DNA of 64,000 nt from Arthrinium phaeospermum (taxonomy: Eukaryota > Ascomycota > Sordariomycetes > Amphisphaeriales > Apiosporaceae), in the NCBI GenBank assembly GCA_006503535.1, contig QYRS01000010.1, positions 2,232,001 through 2,296,000 of the forward strand. Reading direction: 5' to 3'. A program made the translations under genes and the position numbers. This document shows, piece by piece, positions 1-11,141 of this stretch. The notes below the pieces were generated by a model, which was not told the origin of the DNA, searched no databases, and was given only the letters and a program-made list of their open reading frames with translations. The stretch's first letter is position 1. Each line of letters begins with the position of its first letter.

Positions 1-226
1 CGATCGGGAGGCCCGCTGGTGACCTCCGTGCTCCACTCCACGGTTCCCCCGGAGAAGCGGCTGCCGCTGGTCAGGTGGTTCTTTACCCATTCCTTGTTGC
101 CTTACCACTCGGCCACTCAACATTTAGAATCAACAATTGCTTGTTTGGTACTGGGGGGATGGGTTGTTTACATCTATTAAGCTACAGCTCCAGCTCCGAG
201 CTCCCAAGCTGGAGCTTGCTGGGGGT

Positions 227-283
227 GGTTGGGTAGGTAGGTGTTTACAGGTAGGTAGGTAGGTAAGGTAGCTAGGTAGGTGA
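227..283. repeat. GGTA/GTAG microsatellite
   Basis: Imperfect GGTA tetranucleotide tract interrupted by a short non-repeat stretch. Shorter versions of the same tract occur near 25545-25555 and 27184-27195. Simple-sequence repeat with no coding potential. Confidence 0.8.
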
Positions 284-807
284 GCTTGTTGCCTATTTCG
301 GCTTGGAGGTACGTACTGAATGTGTAAGATGCCATGGTTCGAGGCAGGTCTCTCAAGTAAATCAAGTGTTTTTTTGGATTGTCCCTTACTCACTGGTGCC
401 TCGCCTCACCTCATGGGAGGCCCGAGGCCCAGCCTCGACCGGGCCACGATGCCAGCCAAAATCTGTGTGTAGATTTGAGTGCTGATATCCCCCAGGACAA
501 TGGGGAGATTTACTTAACATCTGTCATTATTTAGACGTAAGAAGATACATAATTTTATCTGCACGCAGACTTGCTTGCGTCAGTCTGTGGACGTACTACC
601 TGGGTAGGGAGGGACGCGTATCAGACAGCAGTGACAGAGCAAGGCAAAACCAGCAATTTTCAAACCACTTCGCCCTTGCAAGGAGAAGAAGGCAGTAGGT
701 GGACCAAAACATCAGTAACATATAGATCACATGAACGTACGCATATGTAAGATACTATTTGATAAAAAGAGCAGATGGGAATAGTAAAAAATGAAGCAAA
801 AAAAAGC

Positions 808-912
808 TCCGGACCTGGGACTCGAACCCAGGGTCTGTGGCCCCTCCGAAGAGGCATGAACAATGCAGCTCATGTGTCAAGCCCACTGTGCTACCAGCTA
901 CACCATCCCGGA
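808..912 (-). tRNA. tRNA-like pol III unit, copy 1
   Basis: Read on the minus strand from 912. A 5' acceptor strand TCCGGGA pairs imperfectly with GTCCGGA at the 3' end (one G-T wobble, one A-G mismatch). A D arm follows (GTGT / GCAC with GG in the loop, matching a pol III A box), and a perfect T arm (CTGGG, loop TTCGAGT, CCCAG; B box) closes the unit. Between them lies an enlarged anticodon domain: GTGG/CCAC pairing, a TTGACAC segment, a CATGA/TCATG hairpin and a CCTC-TTCG-GAGG hairpin. Eight T's directly downstream (805-798) form a pol III terminator. It could be an intron-containing tRNA (a GAC anticodon is readable, but this is unusual in eukaryotes), a tRNA pseudogene or a tRNA-derived RNA; the isotype is left open. 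Confidence 0.6.
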
Positions 913-1129
913 TTCAGTTGATTGTTAATGAGTAGAGGCTAATCCGTACTTATGAGGCAGCAGTGGTGGGTGTTAGGCCACGGAGAAAGGCGAGCGTGAA
1001 AGGATATCGGAGTTGAGTTTGCCTCCTTCCTGGTACTGTTCGGTTCCAGGCTTAATATGTGCAGACTACTATGGGGGAGAGAAATGCAAAAAATACAGAG
1101 AGGCGAGCAAGGGCAAAAAAATGAGATTT

Positions 1130-1239
1130 TCCGGACCTGAGACTCGAACCCAGGGTCTGTGGACCCTCCGAAGAGGCATGGGGGCTGCCTCCCTCCCCCA
1201 AGTGTCATCCCACCGTGTTACCAGCTACACCATCCCGGA
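1130..1239 (-). tRNA. tRNA-like pol III unit, copy 2
   Basis: Same architecture as the unit at 808-912: acceptor TCCGGGA / GTCCGGA, D stem GTGT/ACAC, and T arm CTGGG-TTCGAGT-CTCAG, which carries one mismatch. The anticodon stem closes as GTGGG/TCCAC (five pairs, one G-T). The insert after ATGACAC folds as TGGGGG/CCCCCA with a 10-nt loop, followed by CCTC-TTCG-GAGG. T7 terminator at 1121-1115, about 9 nt past the 3' end. The central insert has a different sequence from copy 1, but pairing is retained. Confidence 0.6.
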
Positions 1240-1773
1240 CTTTCGAGAGTTTCTTGCTATTGTTGGGAGATCAAGCGTTAATCCGCCATCATGTTCATAC
1301 GAGCTGGAGATATGAGGGGGCGTATCCAGGGTTTCAGGGAAGGCTGGCTGTGTTGAGTTTACACCGTTCATGGTTATCCCACGACAACCACCAACTGATT
1401 GTCCCACACAGGCGGCATTGGATGGGGGTGATGAGCCACTGCATCATCTATCACTGTACTTTTATCTACCTACGTAGGAGACTGGTTGTCGAGGAATGCG
1501 CAGGCGATGGTGGTAGATCTAATACGGCTAATATGCCACAATGCGCATGGACAAAAGGATAGGGGTCCATCCACGTAGGAAGGTTCAGGGAAGAAGCCCT
1601 TGGACGAAACATTGGATCCAATGCCCAGAACAAGACGATTCGACAAAAAGAAAGACGAAGGACAGTTTCCGCTTCTGCCTCTCGAAGCTCGAGCTGGAGT
1701 TCATGGTCGTAAAAACGTAACCAGTAGGACACGGCTTCCTAGGATGTTTGTTCTTACATACCGTCTCTTTCAT

Positions 1774-2060
1774 TTACCTTGAAGAATGACCGACCGATTG
1801 GGTCCCCTGAGGCATTCTCGTAGGTTGTAGCTGTGGGAATCCTGGTATCTCAAACGCCAGAATATGTCTGTCCTCGACGTAGACTGGGACGGCCCAGTAT
1901 CCATGTTTCAAGTCAAACTTGGCGAATTCCCCTATCTGAGGACGAGATAGGAGATAGTTGATCATGGACGTCTGCCAGCAAGGGTAGGTTGGTCCCAGGA
2001 AGGTCCTTCTCTACCTTCGCGTAATTTATAGTCATTTTGCATTGGATGGTTGGCCTACAG
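1774..2060 (-). mobile_element. Ty3/gypsy-type reverse transcriptase relic
   Basis: On the minus strand two frames carry adjacent RT-like peptides. Upstream, about 2040-1950 reads TINYAKVEKDL...LLADVHDQL. Downstream, 1950-1774 reads EFAKFDLKHGYW, AVPVYVEDRHILAFE and then PTRMPQG. The order (NY..L, D-L-x-x-G-Y-W, T-R-M-P-Q-G) matches the start of the palm domain in LTR-retrotransposon reverse transcriptases. The two pieces are joined only by a frameshift near 1950. The YxDD region, RNase H, integrase and LTRs were not found, so this is a short dead fragment. Confidence 0.6.
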
Positions 2061-2291
2061 GTGCTTGACGTTTGGTAGCATCATCTCTTCCTTACAATCA
2101 AGGGCGTTGCTGCTATGATACAATGATACCATCATCCATACCAGAAATCCTACCACAAAAGTCCTCTTCCAATATTGTTGATTGCTGCCAAAAAACAAGC
2201 CGCAGAGCAGGCGGGATCAACCAAACAGTAAGGATTCTCCCATACTGTCCCAATAAATCAAGTGCAAAAAGTATAGAAGAAAAAAAGGTTA

Positions 2292-2409
2292 TCCGAACCT
2301 GGAACTCGAACCCAGGCAGGGCCTGCGGTCCCCCTTCGAGGTAAAAGAGGCTCGGGTCTCTCGACCAGCAAGTGTCACCACTCCGTGTTACCAGCTACAC
2401 CATCCCGGA
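2292..2409 (-). tRNA. tRNA-like pol III unit, copy 3
   Basis: Third member of the family. Acceptor TCCGGGA / GTTCGGA, D stem GTGT/ACAC, T arm CTGGG-TTCGAGT-TCCAG. The anticodon stem can close as GTGGT/ACCGC, a compensated variant of copy 2's GTGGG/TCCAC. The insert after GACACTT forms GGTC-GAGA-GACC (a GNRA-type loop) inside GCT/AGC; the TTCG hairpin of copies 1-2 is replaced by a longer CCTC/GGGG loop. T7 terminator at 2286-2280. Confidence 0.55.
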
Positions 2410-2569
2410 CTCGGTACTATTTCTCTTACTGCTTGCTTGTTGGACGTCAGTGGTCTATCCAGATTTATAGCGGCAACAAAAGTGGATAGGAATGAGGGAG
2501 GGAAGGGGGAAAAAGTTCGAAAAGAACCAAAATGGCAGGAGAATTAGAAAAAAGAGAGCAAGCTTATTT

Positions 2570-2679
2570 TCAGACCTGGGGCTCGAGCCCAGGGTCAGCG
2601 CACACTACGAAGAGGCCTGGTGTTGAAAGTAAACACCAAGTGGTACCTACGCTGTGTTTGCCAACTACACCATCCCAGA
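2570..2679 (-). tRNA. tRNA-like pol III unit, copy 4 (most diverged)
   Basis: Fourth member. 5' strand TCTGGGA and 3' strand GTCTGA pair poorly, so the acceptor is degraded. The T arm is still perfect: CTGGG-CTCGAGC-CCCAG. The D stem needs a 9-nt loop. The anticodon stem closes as CAGCG/CGCTG. The insert folds as TGGTGTT/AACACCA (seven pairs), followed by a damaged version of the CCTC-TTCG hairpin. T6 terminator at 2553-2548. Probably drifting, but the central hairpin remains. Confidence 0.5.
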
Positions 2680-3673
2680 CTTCGTTCGTCATGTTCTCTC
2701 AGTATAAAAGTAGGAGACCATATTTGAACCTAGGACCGGCCTTTGGGTATCTACGTACCTGTACATGGCTTTGGCACGTGGACTGGGTACTTGGCTAGAC
2801 GGTCTACGGAGAGGGCCACGGCGCCGACACGAGAACCCACCCAAAACGCCCTCCGCAACCATTGCAAGTCATCCAGGAGATGACCCAAGGCACTCGCAAA
2901 ACAGAGTCAACATGGAGAGGCGGGGAGGGGAAGACCAAACATGGGCGGCATGAATTCAGCAATCCTCTGGAAGAGCTTTGTACATCTCGAGTCCTGAGGG
3001 GGTCTCAAATGAGAAGCATGGATATGATCTTTAGCGGTTGCTGTTCTTTTCATACTCGGCAGCGCCCCCTCAACATCACCCTCAGCAATGCCGTGTAGGT
3101 TCTCACTCACTGGAGGCGCCAACGCTTTTCCTCGACGAGGGGCGACAACAAATTCTGTCTGACTAATATGGTAGGGAACCCCTATCATGAAGGCTCTCTC
3201 TGATGACCCCAGACAGTAAGCATCAAAAGACCGTACCAGTTCCAGCCAGTAGTGACCTCCCCACTAGATCCAATCAGTTCACACATAACATGCCTCAGTT
3301 ACCTGAAATGGCATCCATACCAAAATCTCTCACATACGAGGCTTAAGCAAGTTGGGCTGTTTGCGCAAGGAAGACAGTCAGAATACAACAAGATAAGGTA
3401 CACATGCAAAGCCACCATGGCCTTCTTCTCCTTCGTCTATGATGATAGAGTTCACACTTTGATAGGAAACACAGCTGGGGAAGACAAAATCCTCCCCACC
3501 CATGATGCCGTTGCTTCTACTTGTCTTTCATTGCGCCTGATTCCAATAGCCGAATGGCTTTGGAATTCTCTCTTCCCTCCTCCGCCATACCAAAAACGTA
3601 CAGGGTTTCGGTGTTGTCAAACATTAGGGTATTCAATATACGAAAGAATGAGTGTCCCCTAGTTTAGCCAAAT
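2680..3673. other. Intergenic, no supported gene
   Basis: Only short overlapping ORFs in several frames, none with a recognisable motif or splice pattern. Likely old repeat DNA, plus the 3' flank of the succinyl-CoA ligase gene. Confidence 0.6.
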
Positions 3674-5112
3674 TTACAGGAGATCGCGTCTAACGAACTC
3701 GCCGCGCATGGCGCGGCCCAAGCCAGCGGGGCTGCGCTCGACAACGACACCGGCAGCCTCCAGGGCCTTGATCTTGCTGTCGGCGCCGCCCTTGCCGCCG
3801 CTGACGATGGCACCGGCGTGACCCATGCGGCGTCCGGGGGGCGCGGAGATACCGGCGATGAAGCTGACGACGGGCTTGCCCTTGCCGTCGGCACCGCTGG
3901 TGTTGTTGGCCTTGAGGAAGTCGGCGGCATCCTCCTCGGCGGCGCCACCAATCTCACCGATCATGATGATACCGTCGGTCTCCTCGTCCTTGAGGAAGAC
4001 GTTGAGGCAGTCAATGAAGTTGGTGCCGGAGAAGGGGTCACCACCAATACCGACGACGAGGGACTGGCCCAGACCCTCCTGGGTGGTCTGGTTGACGGCC
4101 TCGTAGGTCAGGGTGCCGGAGCGCGAGACGATACCGATGCGGCCGCGCTTGTGGATGAAGCCGGGCATGATGCCGATCTTGCACTGGCCGGGGGCGATGA
4201 TACCAGGGCAGTTGGGGCCCACGAGGCGGGTCTTGGACTGCGACTTGAGCATGTCCGTTATCCGGACCATGTCTGGCGCACGAATGATACTCGTTAGCAA
4301 GGCGTGGCTCAATTGGCCCCAAGCCGGGGAAGGGTCAAGCAGAGTATCACATACCGTGCTGGGGGATACCCTCAGTAATGCACACAACGAGGGGAACCTC
4401 GGCGGCAATGGCCTCCTCGATACCGGCAGCGGCCAGCGGGGGGCTGCAGAGTGAGAAGGTCAGCTTCGTTTCTACCTCTTCGGGTCCATCTCGTTTCTCC
4501 CCTGTTTTCTTCTTCCTTCGGGTCCTCCTGGGGGCAAGCTTACGGGACGAAGATGGCGGTGGCAGTTGCGCCAGTGTTCTTGACGGCCTCGCCAACATTG
4601 CTGAAGACGGGGAGACCGAGATGCTCGGTGCCGGCCTTCTTGGGGTTCGTGCCTCCAACAACCTGGGTACCTATATAATTGCGCGAAATCGTATTAGACG
4701 TCTGTATATCTCTCTCTCTGTGTGTCTCTCGTGCATGCTGGGACAGCAAGGTCGGGCGGGCGGAAGCTAATGTTTACCGTATTCGATAGCCTGCTGGGCG
4801 TGGAAACTGTACGAAGAGGCTTTCAGTTAGCTATTTGCAATTGGAAACGGGTCGTCGGAGCAGAAGCTGCCAAGCTGCAGCCCCAATGGCAGCAGAGAGG
4901 AGGTGGAAGAGGGAGGGAGAGCAAAGCAACAGCAGCACGTACGTTCCCTGCTTTCCGGTGAAACCCTGGTAGATGACCTTGGTGTCGCCGTTGATGCGCA
5001 GGTTGTCAATGGTCTTGGAGTAGGGCGAGGCGCCGGAGCTGTATGTGCGGCGGGCGGCCTGGCGCAGCAGAGCCGCACCGGGCGTGCGAAGCTGTCTCGA
5101 AATAGCCTGCAT
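3674..5112 (-). CDS. LSC1: Succinyl-CoA ligase alpha subunit, mitochondrial
   Basis: Five exons: 5112-4943, 4806-4778 (only 29 nt), 4670-4544, 4443-4355, 4272-3674; all phases agree and give 337 aa (yeast Lsc1 is about 329). The enzyme converts succinyl-CoA to succinate with nucleotide triphosphate formation in the TCA cycle, as a heterodimer with the beta subunit in the mitochondrial matrix. The N-terminus is Arg/Ala/Ser-rich, as expected for a presequence. Diagnostic motifs follow in order: [12 protein letters not shown], the CoA-binding Rossmann start; [41 protein letters not shown]; and RMGHAGAI with the phosphorylated histidine. The start is the first ATG after a Pro/Ser-poor leader and begins the targeting sequence. 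Identification is secure. The exon chain is inferred from GT-AG sites and homology. Confidence 0.95.
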
Positions 5113-6549
5113 CTTTTCTGATTTCGGAGGGGTGGAGGGTAAGGAAGAGGAGGAGTCTGGCGGTGTCTACCAGGACAAAGATCCAGAAATCACTTTCTGT
5201 GGCAGGAAAAGTGACTTTATTAAGTGTGGTGCGGTGGAGGGGAGGCGTGGAAGATGTTGAGATGGAGGGATATCTCGTAGTAGCTGGGATTTGATAAGAG
5301 GTTGCGAGTAGCTTCAATTTCAATTTGGCTATATCGCCTGCGGCTACTGCTGGGCTTGTGGCTGCTGGCTGGCTGGCTGGCTACTTTTTCCCCAGAGAGA
5401 GCCAGCGCAACGTCAAGCACCTGGAGCTGGCTGGCCTGCTGCAAACCACCAAGCCCGGGGTCCTGGGTGCGTGTGCGTGCTGGGCGCTGTGCCATGGTAA
5501 AACGGGCCCGTTTTTTCTCTCCTCTAGCCCGACAAGAAAAAAACTGCTGGCCAATCCCGCCCAGATCATCCGCCTGCAAGCTTGCAGCTGACCCTTGTCA
5601 CAGTCGGGTTCAATCGACTCTGGGTGAGTGCCCGAGTCCGCTAATCCCATTCGTCCGTTTTCTCCCGAGAAGCAAAATGCTGCTGCTGGAGAGCTTGCTT
5701 CAACAAAGCTTTCTCGGCAAGTGGACGCCACCTGTCAGGCGTTCGGTCCAAGTGTCACTTGGCCAATTTAGTCCTCTATGGCTTGCATCCTAATGATAAA
5801 CGTCGCTCCGTCACCTACGTTGTCGCTGGCAATGGGAAGAAGAGAGTAAAAGTATATATACATCCGATTACTGTCTATTGAGTGTAGTGTGTTGCACCTA
5901 TCACAATGTGATGGATATATCCAGATCTCATTGCATACTTACCTCGTACATATCCATTGGGCCGGGACCTCGGTCTCAAGGCAGTCCTCAAAAATCAAAC
6001 AGAAAGAAGAAAAGCATGTACTCGCGCTATAGTCCGGAACCCTACCATCAAGGAAATTTCCAGGTCTGAAAGGACGAGCCTCGACCGAGCCAATATGCCC
6101 GGCTGGGTCTGTCCTCCCGACTGTCAAATCGGAAAGACTAACCCGAGCCAGACTAACTCGGCCGAGGGGCTTTGCTCTCGCGTTGCTCTTGTGATCTCGA
6201 TGCTATGGAAACTGGCGGTCCTTTTCTAGGGGAGCACACCAAGCAGGGAGACGTATCGTATCTGAACGCTGAAATGGCACTTGCTTCACCACATAAAGTC
6301 TCACTCTCACTCGCTCATTCACTCACAAGCAGCCGGTCGTGGTCTTGGTCATCGTTTCGTCTCGTCTCGTGGGCTCGACGGGAAAGCCTTCCGTCCCAAC
6401 AGGCCACCTCCCGCCGAGACATATCGTACATTTCGGAGAAGGGTATATGTTCTAATATCATACATCATATCATGTACATTGCAGACGGTGTTGTTACATT
6501 CCGAGAGGAAAAGTGAAAAGAAATCGACTCGTCGTCCTCGTCCTCTTTC
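5113..6549. other. Intergenic between LSC1 and CYM1
   Basis: Contains the LSC1 promoter side (5113 to about 5400) and the CYM1 3' flank. Short ORFs in all frames, no recognisable domain, RNA gene or repeat. Confidence 0.6.
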
Positions 6550-9500
6550 TTACTCGGAAGCGCCCACGCCGTTCATCTCGTTAATCTTCCAGGCCCCGTC
6601 GACCCAGTCCTTCTTCTCGCCCAGGAACGCGACGCGCTCCTGCTTCTGGGCGAGCGCGTCGACAATGTACTTCTGCGCCACCTCGCGGACCTGGTCCTTG
6701 GTCACGTCGAGCATCTGCGTGCGCCGGGCCTGCTTCATCTCCTCGGTGATGCCGCTGACGAACCGGTCCATGCCCTCGGTGCTGACGGACCGCGGCGCGT
6801 CCACGCTCTTGAACACGCTGATCTTGGCCTCCTCGAGGTCCTGGTCCGCGAACTGCTTGTCGACCGCCCACCGGCCCGCGCCCTGCATGATCGACAGCGT
6901 GTTCTGCGGGTTCGGGTCGCGGTACGAGTACATGCCGAAGACGCCGTCCAGGCCCTTCATGTACGCGCCGCCGCCGTACGCGCCGCCCTTCTCGCGGATC
7001 TCGTGGTGCAGGTGCTTGTGCGTCAGCAGCTGCGACAGGATCTGGAGCGGGGCGCCGTCGGCGTGCGTGTACGACACCGTTGGCAGCACCAAGCTGCCGT
7101 AGTAGACCTGGTAGGGCAGAGGGTAGAAAGCCTTGATGTCGCGGCCCACCGACGGAGCCGGGGACTTTCCGAAGTTGACAGCAGAAGAAGACGGGCGCGT
7201 CGACATGAACTTGGATAGCGCGCTCGAGTTGGCGCTAACGCTTTCCGGACCGCAGGTCAAAGCGGTGCGGATACTCGACCCAGCCAAAGCAAATTGCTGG
7301 ATCTGCTTGAGCTTTCCGATCACGTCCTCGTAGTTGTCGGAGCTCGGCCGTCCGGCCAGACTCGTAATCAGCTTCACTTGGCTCAGACCAGAGACTTGCT
7401 CAGACAGCCAAGCTTCCCGGGTAAGCCCAGACTCGGCGGCTCTCATGGCATACGAGTGTCCGGACGAGGCAATGTCATTCACGACACCGTCAGAGGCTGC
7501 CTCAAGCAATTGCCTGATCTGTTTGGCGGCCTCTGGGCTGTCAAAGTTGGTCTCGAGAATCAGCTTTTGCAGCAGATTGAACATGTCGGGCACATTGCGA
7601 TCCAACGCCATACCACGGAGAGAAATGCCCTCGGTAGCTTGGTGGAAATCGTGAGGAGATGCCGTGCTGGAGTAACCAACAGAGATTCCTCCCGTCTTGA
7701 GCTTAATCAAGTCCTCGAGCTGCTCCATAGTCATGTCCTTGGTGCCAAGTCTCATAATGGAGTCCGTGAACAGTGGCAGCATAGCTCGGAGCTCGTCAGG
7801 GAGGCCCTCGAAGGTGTTGATGGCGCGGAAGTATGTCAGACCGTTCGTGGGGGCCTCGCGCCACTGGATGGTGGTGCCATGGGCCGTTTCGTCCCGCACC
7901 TCAACACGCTCCTTTTCCCGGGGAATGTCCTTGACGTAAACCGTTGGCAGTATGCTCAGGTCTTCCGTGTTCGATTTTCCTTGCTCAGCAAGCAGCTCAA
8001 GTTCGCGCTTCTCCAGATACTTGTGGACCTCGGTCTCGCCTCCGGCTGCTGCAGTTGCTTCCTTGATCTTGCTGGCTAACCGCTCTTCCTCCTCGACAAC
8101 AAGGTCTTTGCTATATGTCTCAGAAGGAGCCATAGTAAACGTCAAAGTGTTGTCGTTCATGAAATATTTCTCCAATAAGCCTTCGAGGTAGTTGCCCTTA
8201 GCCATGTTGGCCTCGAAAGCCTCGAGGATAGAGTTCCAAGCAAGTGAATCGAAGGGATCCACGCCAGTAAACCACTTTGACTGGATACGCTGCACGATGC
8301 CAAGACCGAAGTTGGCAGTCTTGTGCTTGAGAGCGAGCTCCAGTTGGTGCAGATACCCGTCAATCTTGGATCTCTCGAATCCATTCAGGCGAACCTCGGC
8401 GTACACCTTTTGGACCTCGTCCTTCAACTTCGCCACGTCCTCCTTTTGGACGCCCGTAAGACCCACGGAGAAAATACCGACCCGCCCGTGGCTATCATAA
8501 CCAGCATTGGGGCTGAAATCCGTGCCCAACCCAGACTCAATCAATCCCTTGTACAGCGGCGAACCGTAGCCATCCATCAAGAGGCTCGAAAGCATGGATA
8601 ACGAGAAGGACTCCACCACATCGCCCGTTTCACCTGTCGTCCAAGATATCGAGGTCTTGTACTGCTTGTCTTGATCTGCCAGTGGGTCGATGGGACCCAA
8701 CACTGTCACCTCCTTAGGCCCACTGCTGAGATCAATCGGTGTCTTGTTCTCCGTATCCGCCTTGATCTGCTCAAATGCAGATAGCCGGGCATCTACTTCC
8801 CTCAGATGGTCTGCAAGCGGCATGTCTCCGTAGGTCAGTACCTTGGCGTTGCTGGGATGGTAGTGGTCGGCATGGAATCTCTTGAGCTGCTCGTAGGTCA
8901 AGTCGGTGATCTTCTGCGGGTCGCCGCCGGAGTTGTTGATAGCCGGGAACATCTCGTCTTGGAACCGGATGTAGTACAGGTAGCCGGCATCGGACATCTG
9001 GCCCTTCATTTCGTTGTAGACGACGCCCTTGAAGACGAGCTTGCTGTCCTCGGGCTTGCCTTCGCCCTCCTTCTCAGCAGCGCGCGGGTTCTCCGGCCCA
9101 ATGCGCCAGCCCTCCTGCGTGAAGTCGGTCTGCTTCAGCAACGGGTGTAGGGTTGAGTCGAGGTAGACGGACATGAGGTTTTGGAAGTCTTGGGCGTTGG
9201 TAGTCGCAAAGGGGTAGTAGGTGTGGTCCGAGGCGGTCATGGCGTTCATGAAGTTGGACAGCGTCCGCGGCAGCATCTTGAAGAAGGGATCTCGGATGGG
9301 ATACTTCTCGCTGCCACACAGGGTCGTATGCTCGAGGATATGCGGGACGCCCGTATCATCCGGGGGATTCGTCTTGAAGCCGATGGAGAAGACATTGTTG
9401 GAGTCGTCTCTGGCGATGTGTAAATAGTCGGCGCCCGTCTTGTCGTGCTGCAGATGCAGCGCTGTCAGCTCCAGCTCGGGGACATGTTTGGTCCGCACGA

Positions 9501-9603
9501 GAGTGAAGCCATGGAGCTTCTCGCCGGCTTTGGGATAATTCGAAAGCTCCGTCACAGCCTTCTTTGCCGCTCCCTTGGCAGCGTTGGCCGCATTGCGCAG
9601 CAT
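6550..9603 (-). CDS. CYM1: Mitochondrial presequence protease (M16C)
   Basis: Single uninterrupted exon of 1017 codons (yeast Cym1 is 989 aa). Degrades cleaved presequences and other unstructured peptides in the mitochondrial matrix, as a clamshell of two M16-like halves. Zinc site: inverted HxxEH motif HILEH at residues 88-92, with the distal glutamate in the segment VVYNEMKG (Glu198). The start [16 protein letters not shown] is a basic, alanine-rich amphipathic leader suited to import. The second, non-catalytic half ends with [18 protein letters not shown] and YRDPNP near residue 890, the conserved substrate-chamber region. Large ORFs on the opposite strand are GC-rich shadows. High certainty. 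Confidence 0.96.
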   Translation of the reverse strand: MLRNAANAAKGAAKKAVTELSNYPKAGEKLHGFTLVRTKHVPELELTALHLQHDKTGADYLHIARDDSNNVFSIGFKTNPPDDTGVPHILEHTTLCGSEKYPIRDPFFKMLPRTLSNFMNAMTASDHTYYPFATTNAQDFQNLMSVYLDSTLHPLLKQTDFTQEGWRIGPENPRAAEKEGEGKPEDSKLVFKGVVYNEMKGQMSDAGYLYYIRFQDEMFPAINNSGGDPQKITDLTYEQLKRFHADHYHPSNAKVLTYGDMPLADHLREVDARLSAFEQIKADTENKTPIDLSSGPKEVTVLGPIDPLADQDKQYKTSISWTTGETGDVVESFSLSMLSSLLMDGYGSPLYKGLIESGLGTDFSPNAGYDSHGRVGIFSVGLTGVQKEDVAKLKDEVQKVYAEVRLNGFERSKIDGYLHQLELALKHKTANFGLGIVQRIQSKWFTGVDPFDSLAWNSILEAFEANMAKGNYLEGLLEKYFMNDNTLTFTMAPSETYSKDLVVEEEERLASKIKEATAAAGGETEVHKYLEKRELELLAEQGKSNTEDLSILPTVYVKDIPREKERVEVRDETAHGTTIQWREAPTNGLTYFRAINTFEGLPDELRAMLPLFTDSIMRLGTKDMTMEQLEDLIKLKTGGISVGYSSTASPHDFHQATEGISLRGMALDRNVPDMFNLLQKLILETNFDSPEAAKQIRQLLEAASDGVVNDIASSGHSYAMRAAESGLTREAWLSEQVSGLSQVKLITSLAGRPSSDNYEDVIGKLKQIQQFALAGSSIRTALTCGPESVSANSSALSKFMSTRPSSSAVNFGKSPAPSVGRDIKAFYPLPYQVYYGSLVLPTVSYTHADGAPLQILSQLLTHKHLHHEIREKGGAYGGGAYMKGLDGVFGMYSYRDPNPQNTLSIMQGAGRWAVDKQFADQDLEEAKISVFKSVDAPRSVSTEGMDRFVSGITEEMKQARRTQMLDVTKDQVREVAQKYIVDALAQKQERVAFLGEKKDWVDGAWKINEMNGVGASE

Positions 9604-11141
9604 TTTCGTCTAGTCTTAAAAGTCTATCGGCAATTGCAGCAAATACACGTCTAGAAGCGAAGGGTAGGGACAGAAACCAAGAAACCAGGTGACAAGTCTA
9701 TAAAGCCTCAAAGAAAGCGGCGCAACCATGGATGGCCAGATAGATGTATGTACAACAGAATGGACTGACAGTCAGTCGCCAGCTTTAGCCGATGAAATTT
9801 AGCTGGAGCTTTCCACTGCTTTAGCCGCTTCTAGGAAAAGAAGTGGCATGGATGACGCAGGGTCGCCTTTCTTTATTTTAAGCATAACACCGATAGGCCG
9901 ATATATGACATGCCTTCCTTTTAGGTGCCTATCAGCCAATGACAAATCAACCTTGGGACGTCAGACCCCTCGACCCCAGCCAGGGCAAGCCCAGCAAAAA
10001 AAGTCGAGCAATACTTAAATGAGCATCTTACTGTCCAGCAAAACCAGGGGCAAATTCGTAGCTCAGGTTTCGGCCCTCCGGATTGGCTGCCTCGTGGGGT
10101 CAATTCAATTGTTGTCTTGAAGTATCGAATTGTTATCTATGCATATCATATCGACTTCAGACAAATCGAGGTGCTCGTGCAGTACATATGCCCGCACAGG
10201 CCCTGGAGATTAATCAATGTCATCAGTGAAACCCCTCGATCCAATCAGCAAACACCCCACGGCTTACTGGAAGGACACCAGATCGCTTGTCAAACCTTAC
10301 ATTACATGAAGGGAGGACATTTGGGTTGGTGAATAGCATGCTCAATGGAATAGGTGTGTTACCTGCTACGGTGCAGTGCGTGTCGCAATCCCAAAGGTCA
10401 CGTATGATATTGGAAAATGGAAAAGAAAAATAAAACCCAATCAATCCTACCAGGCCTAATTTCTCCGTGATCCACTGTCCCGGCTCACTGTTCTTCATGT
10501 TACGTAGGGCGTATGCATGATGTCTTCAAGTCATGTGCCTTAGGTATTGCTTGGTTTATCTGCTGAAGTGGATGCCATATCAGCGTATCAATTCAATTCA
10601 CAATGGGACCTAAACATTGACCCGGGCATATTTATTGACTTCCCCTCATACGATACACCAAATGCAGGTAGATGCAATTTATGCAGTCCGGATTGTAGGC
10701 ACGATATCGACTTGCTGTAACCGTTTTTCCAAGCGCTTGGTTGGGTGGCGCTGTCAAGTAATCCTTCAGCACAGTAGCAGGCGGTTCCAAGGAGCTGGGC
10801 TTACGGGTTAGCGGTTTTGATTCAATCTAGAAGGCGCCTGCCTCAGCTAAAGGGAGTGCTAAACGAGCGAAAAGTGCCTGGAGCTGAGAGAAAAGAGCAG
10901 CCAAAGACAGGCCCCCCGAGACTCCGACTCAGGTTCTCTCAGAATCTCCACCACCACGTTTTTCTCTTGGCCCTTTTCCTGTGAGGTTGCACTACACCCA
11001 ACAGAGATTTGACTACATACCTACATACATACCTACCCTGACCCGATTGATGGTGCACCCTTTGCATAACTACCAGAACACCCCATCGATGACTTGACTT
11101 GGCCTCCCCACGCCTGCGCCCGCCGAATCCCTCGCTGCACC
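9604..11141. other. Divergent intergenic region CYM1/taxilin
   Basis: About 1.5 kb between divergently transcribed genes. Likely holds both promoters. No gene-like ORF, RNA gene or repeat beyond short CTACATAC runs near 11015-11035. Confidence 0.6.

Noticed and set aside
2907..3188. 93-codon minus ORF as possible gag-like fragment
   Set aside because: No zinc knuckle or alignment to a known element recognised by eye.
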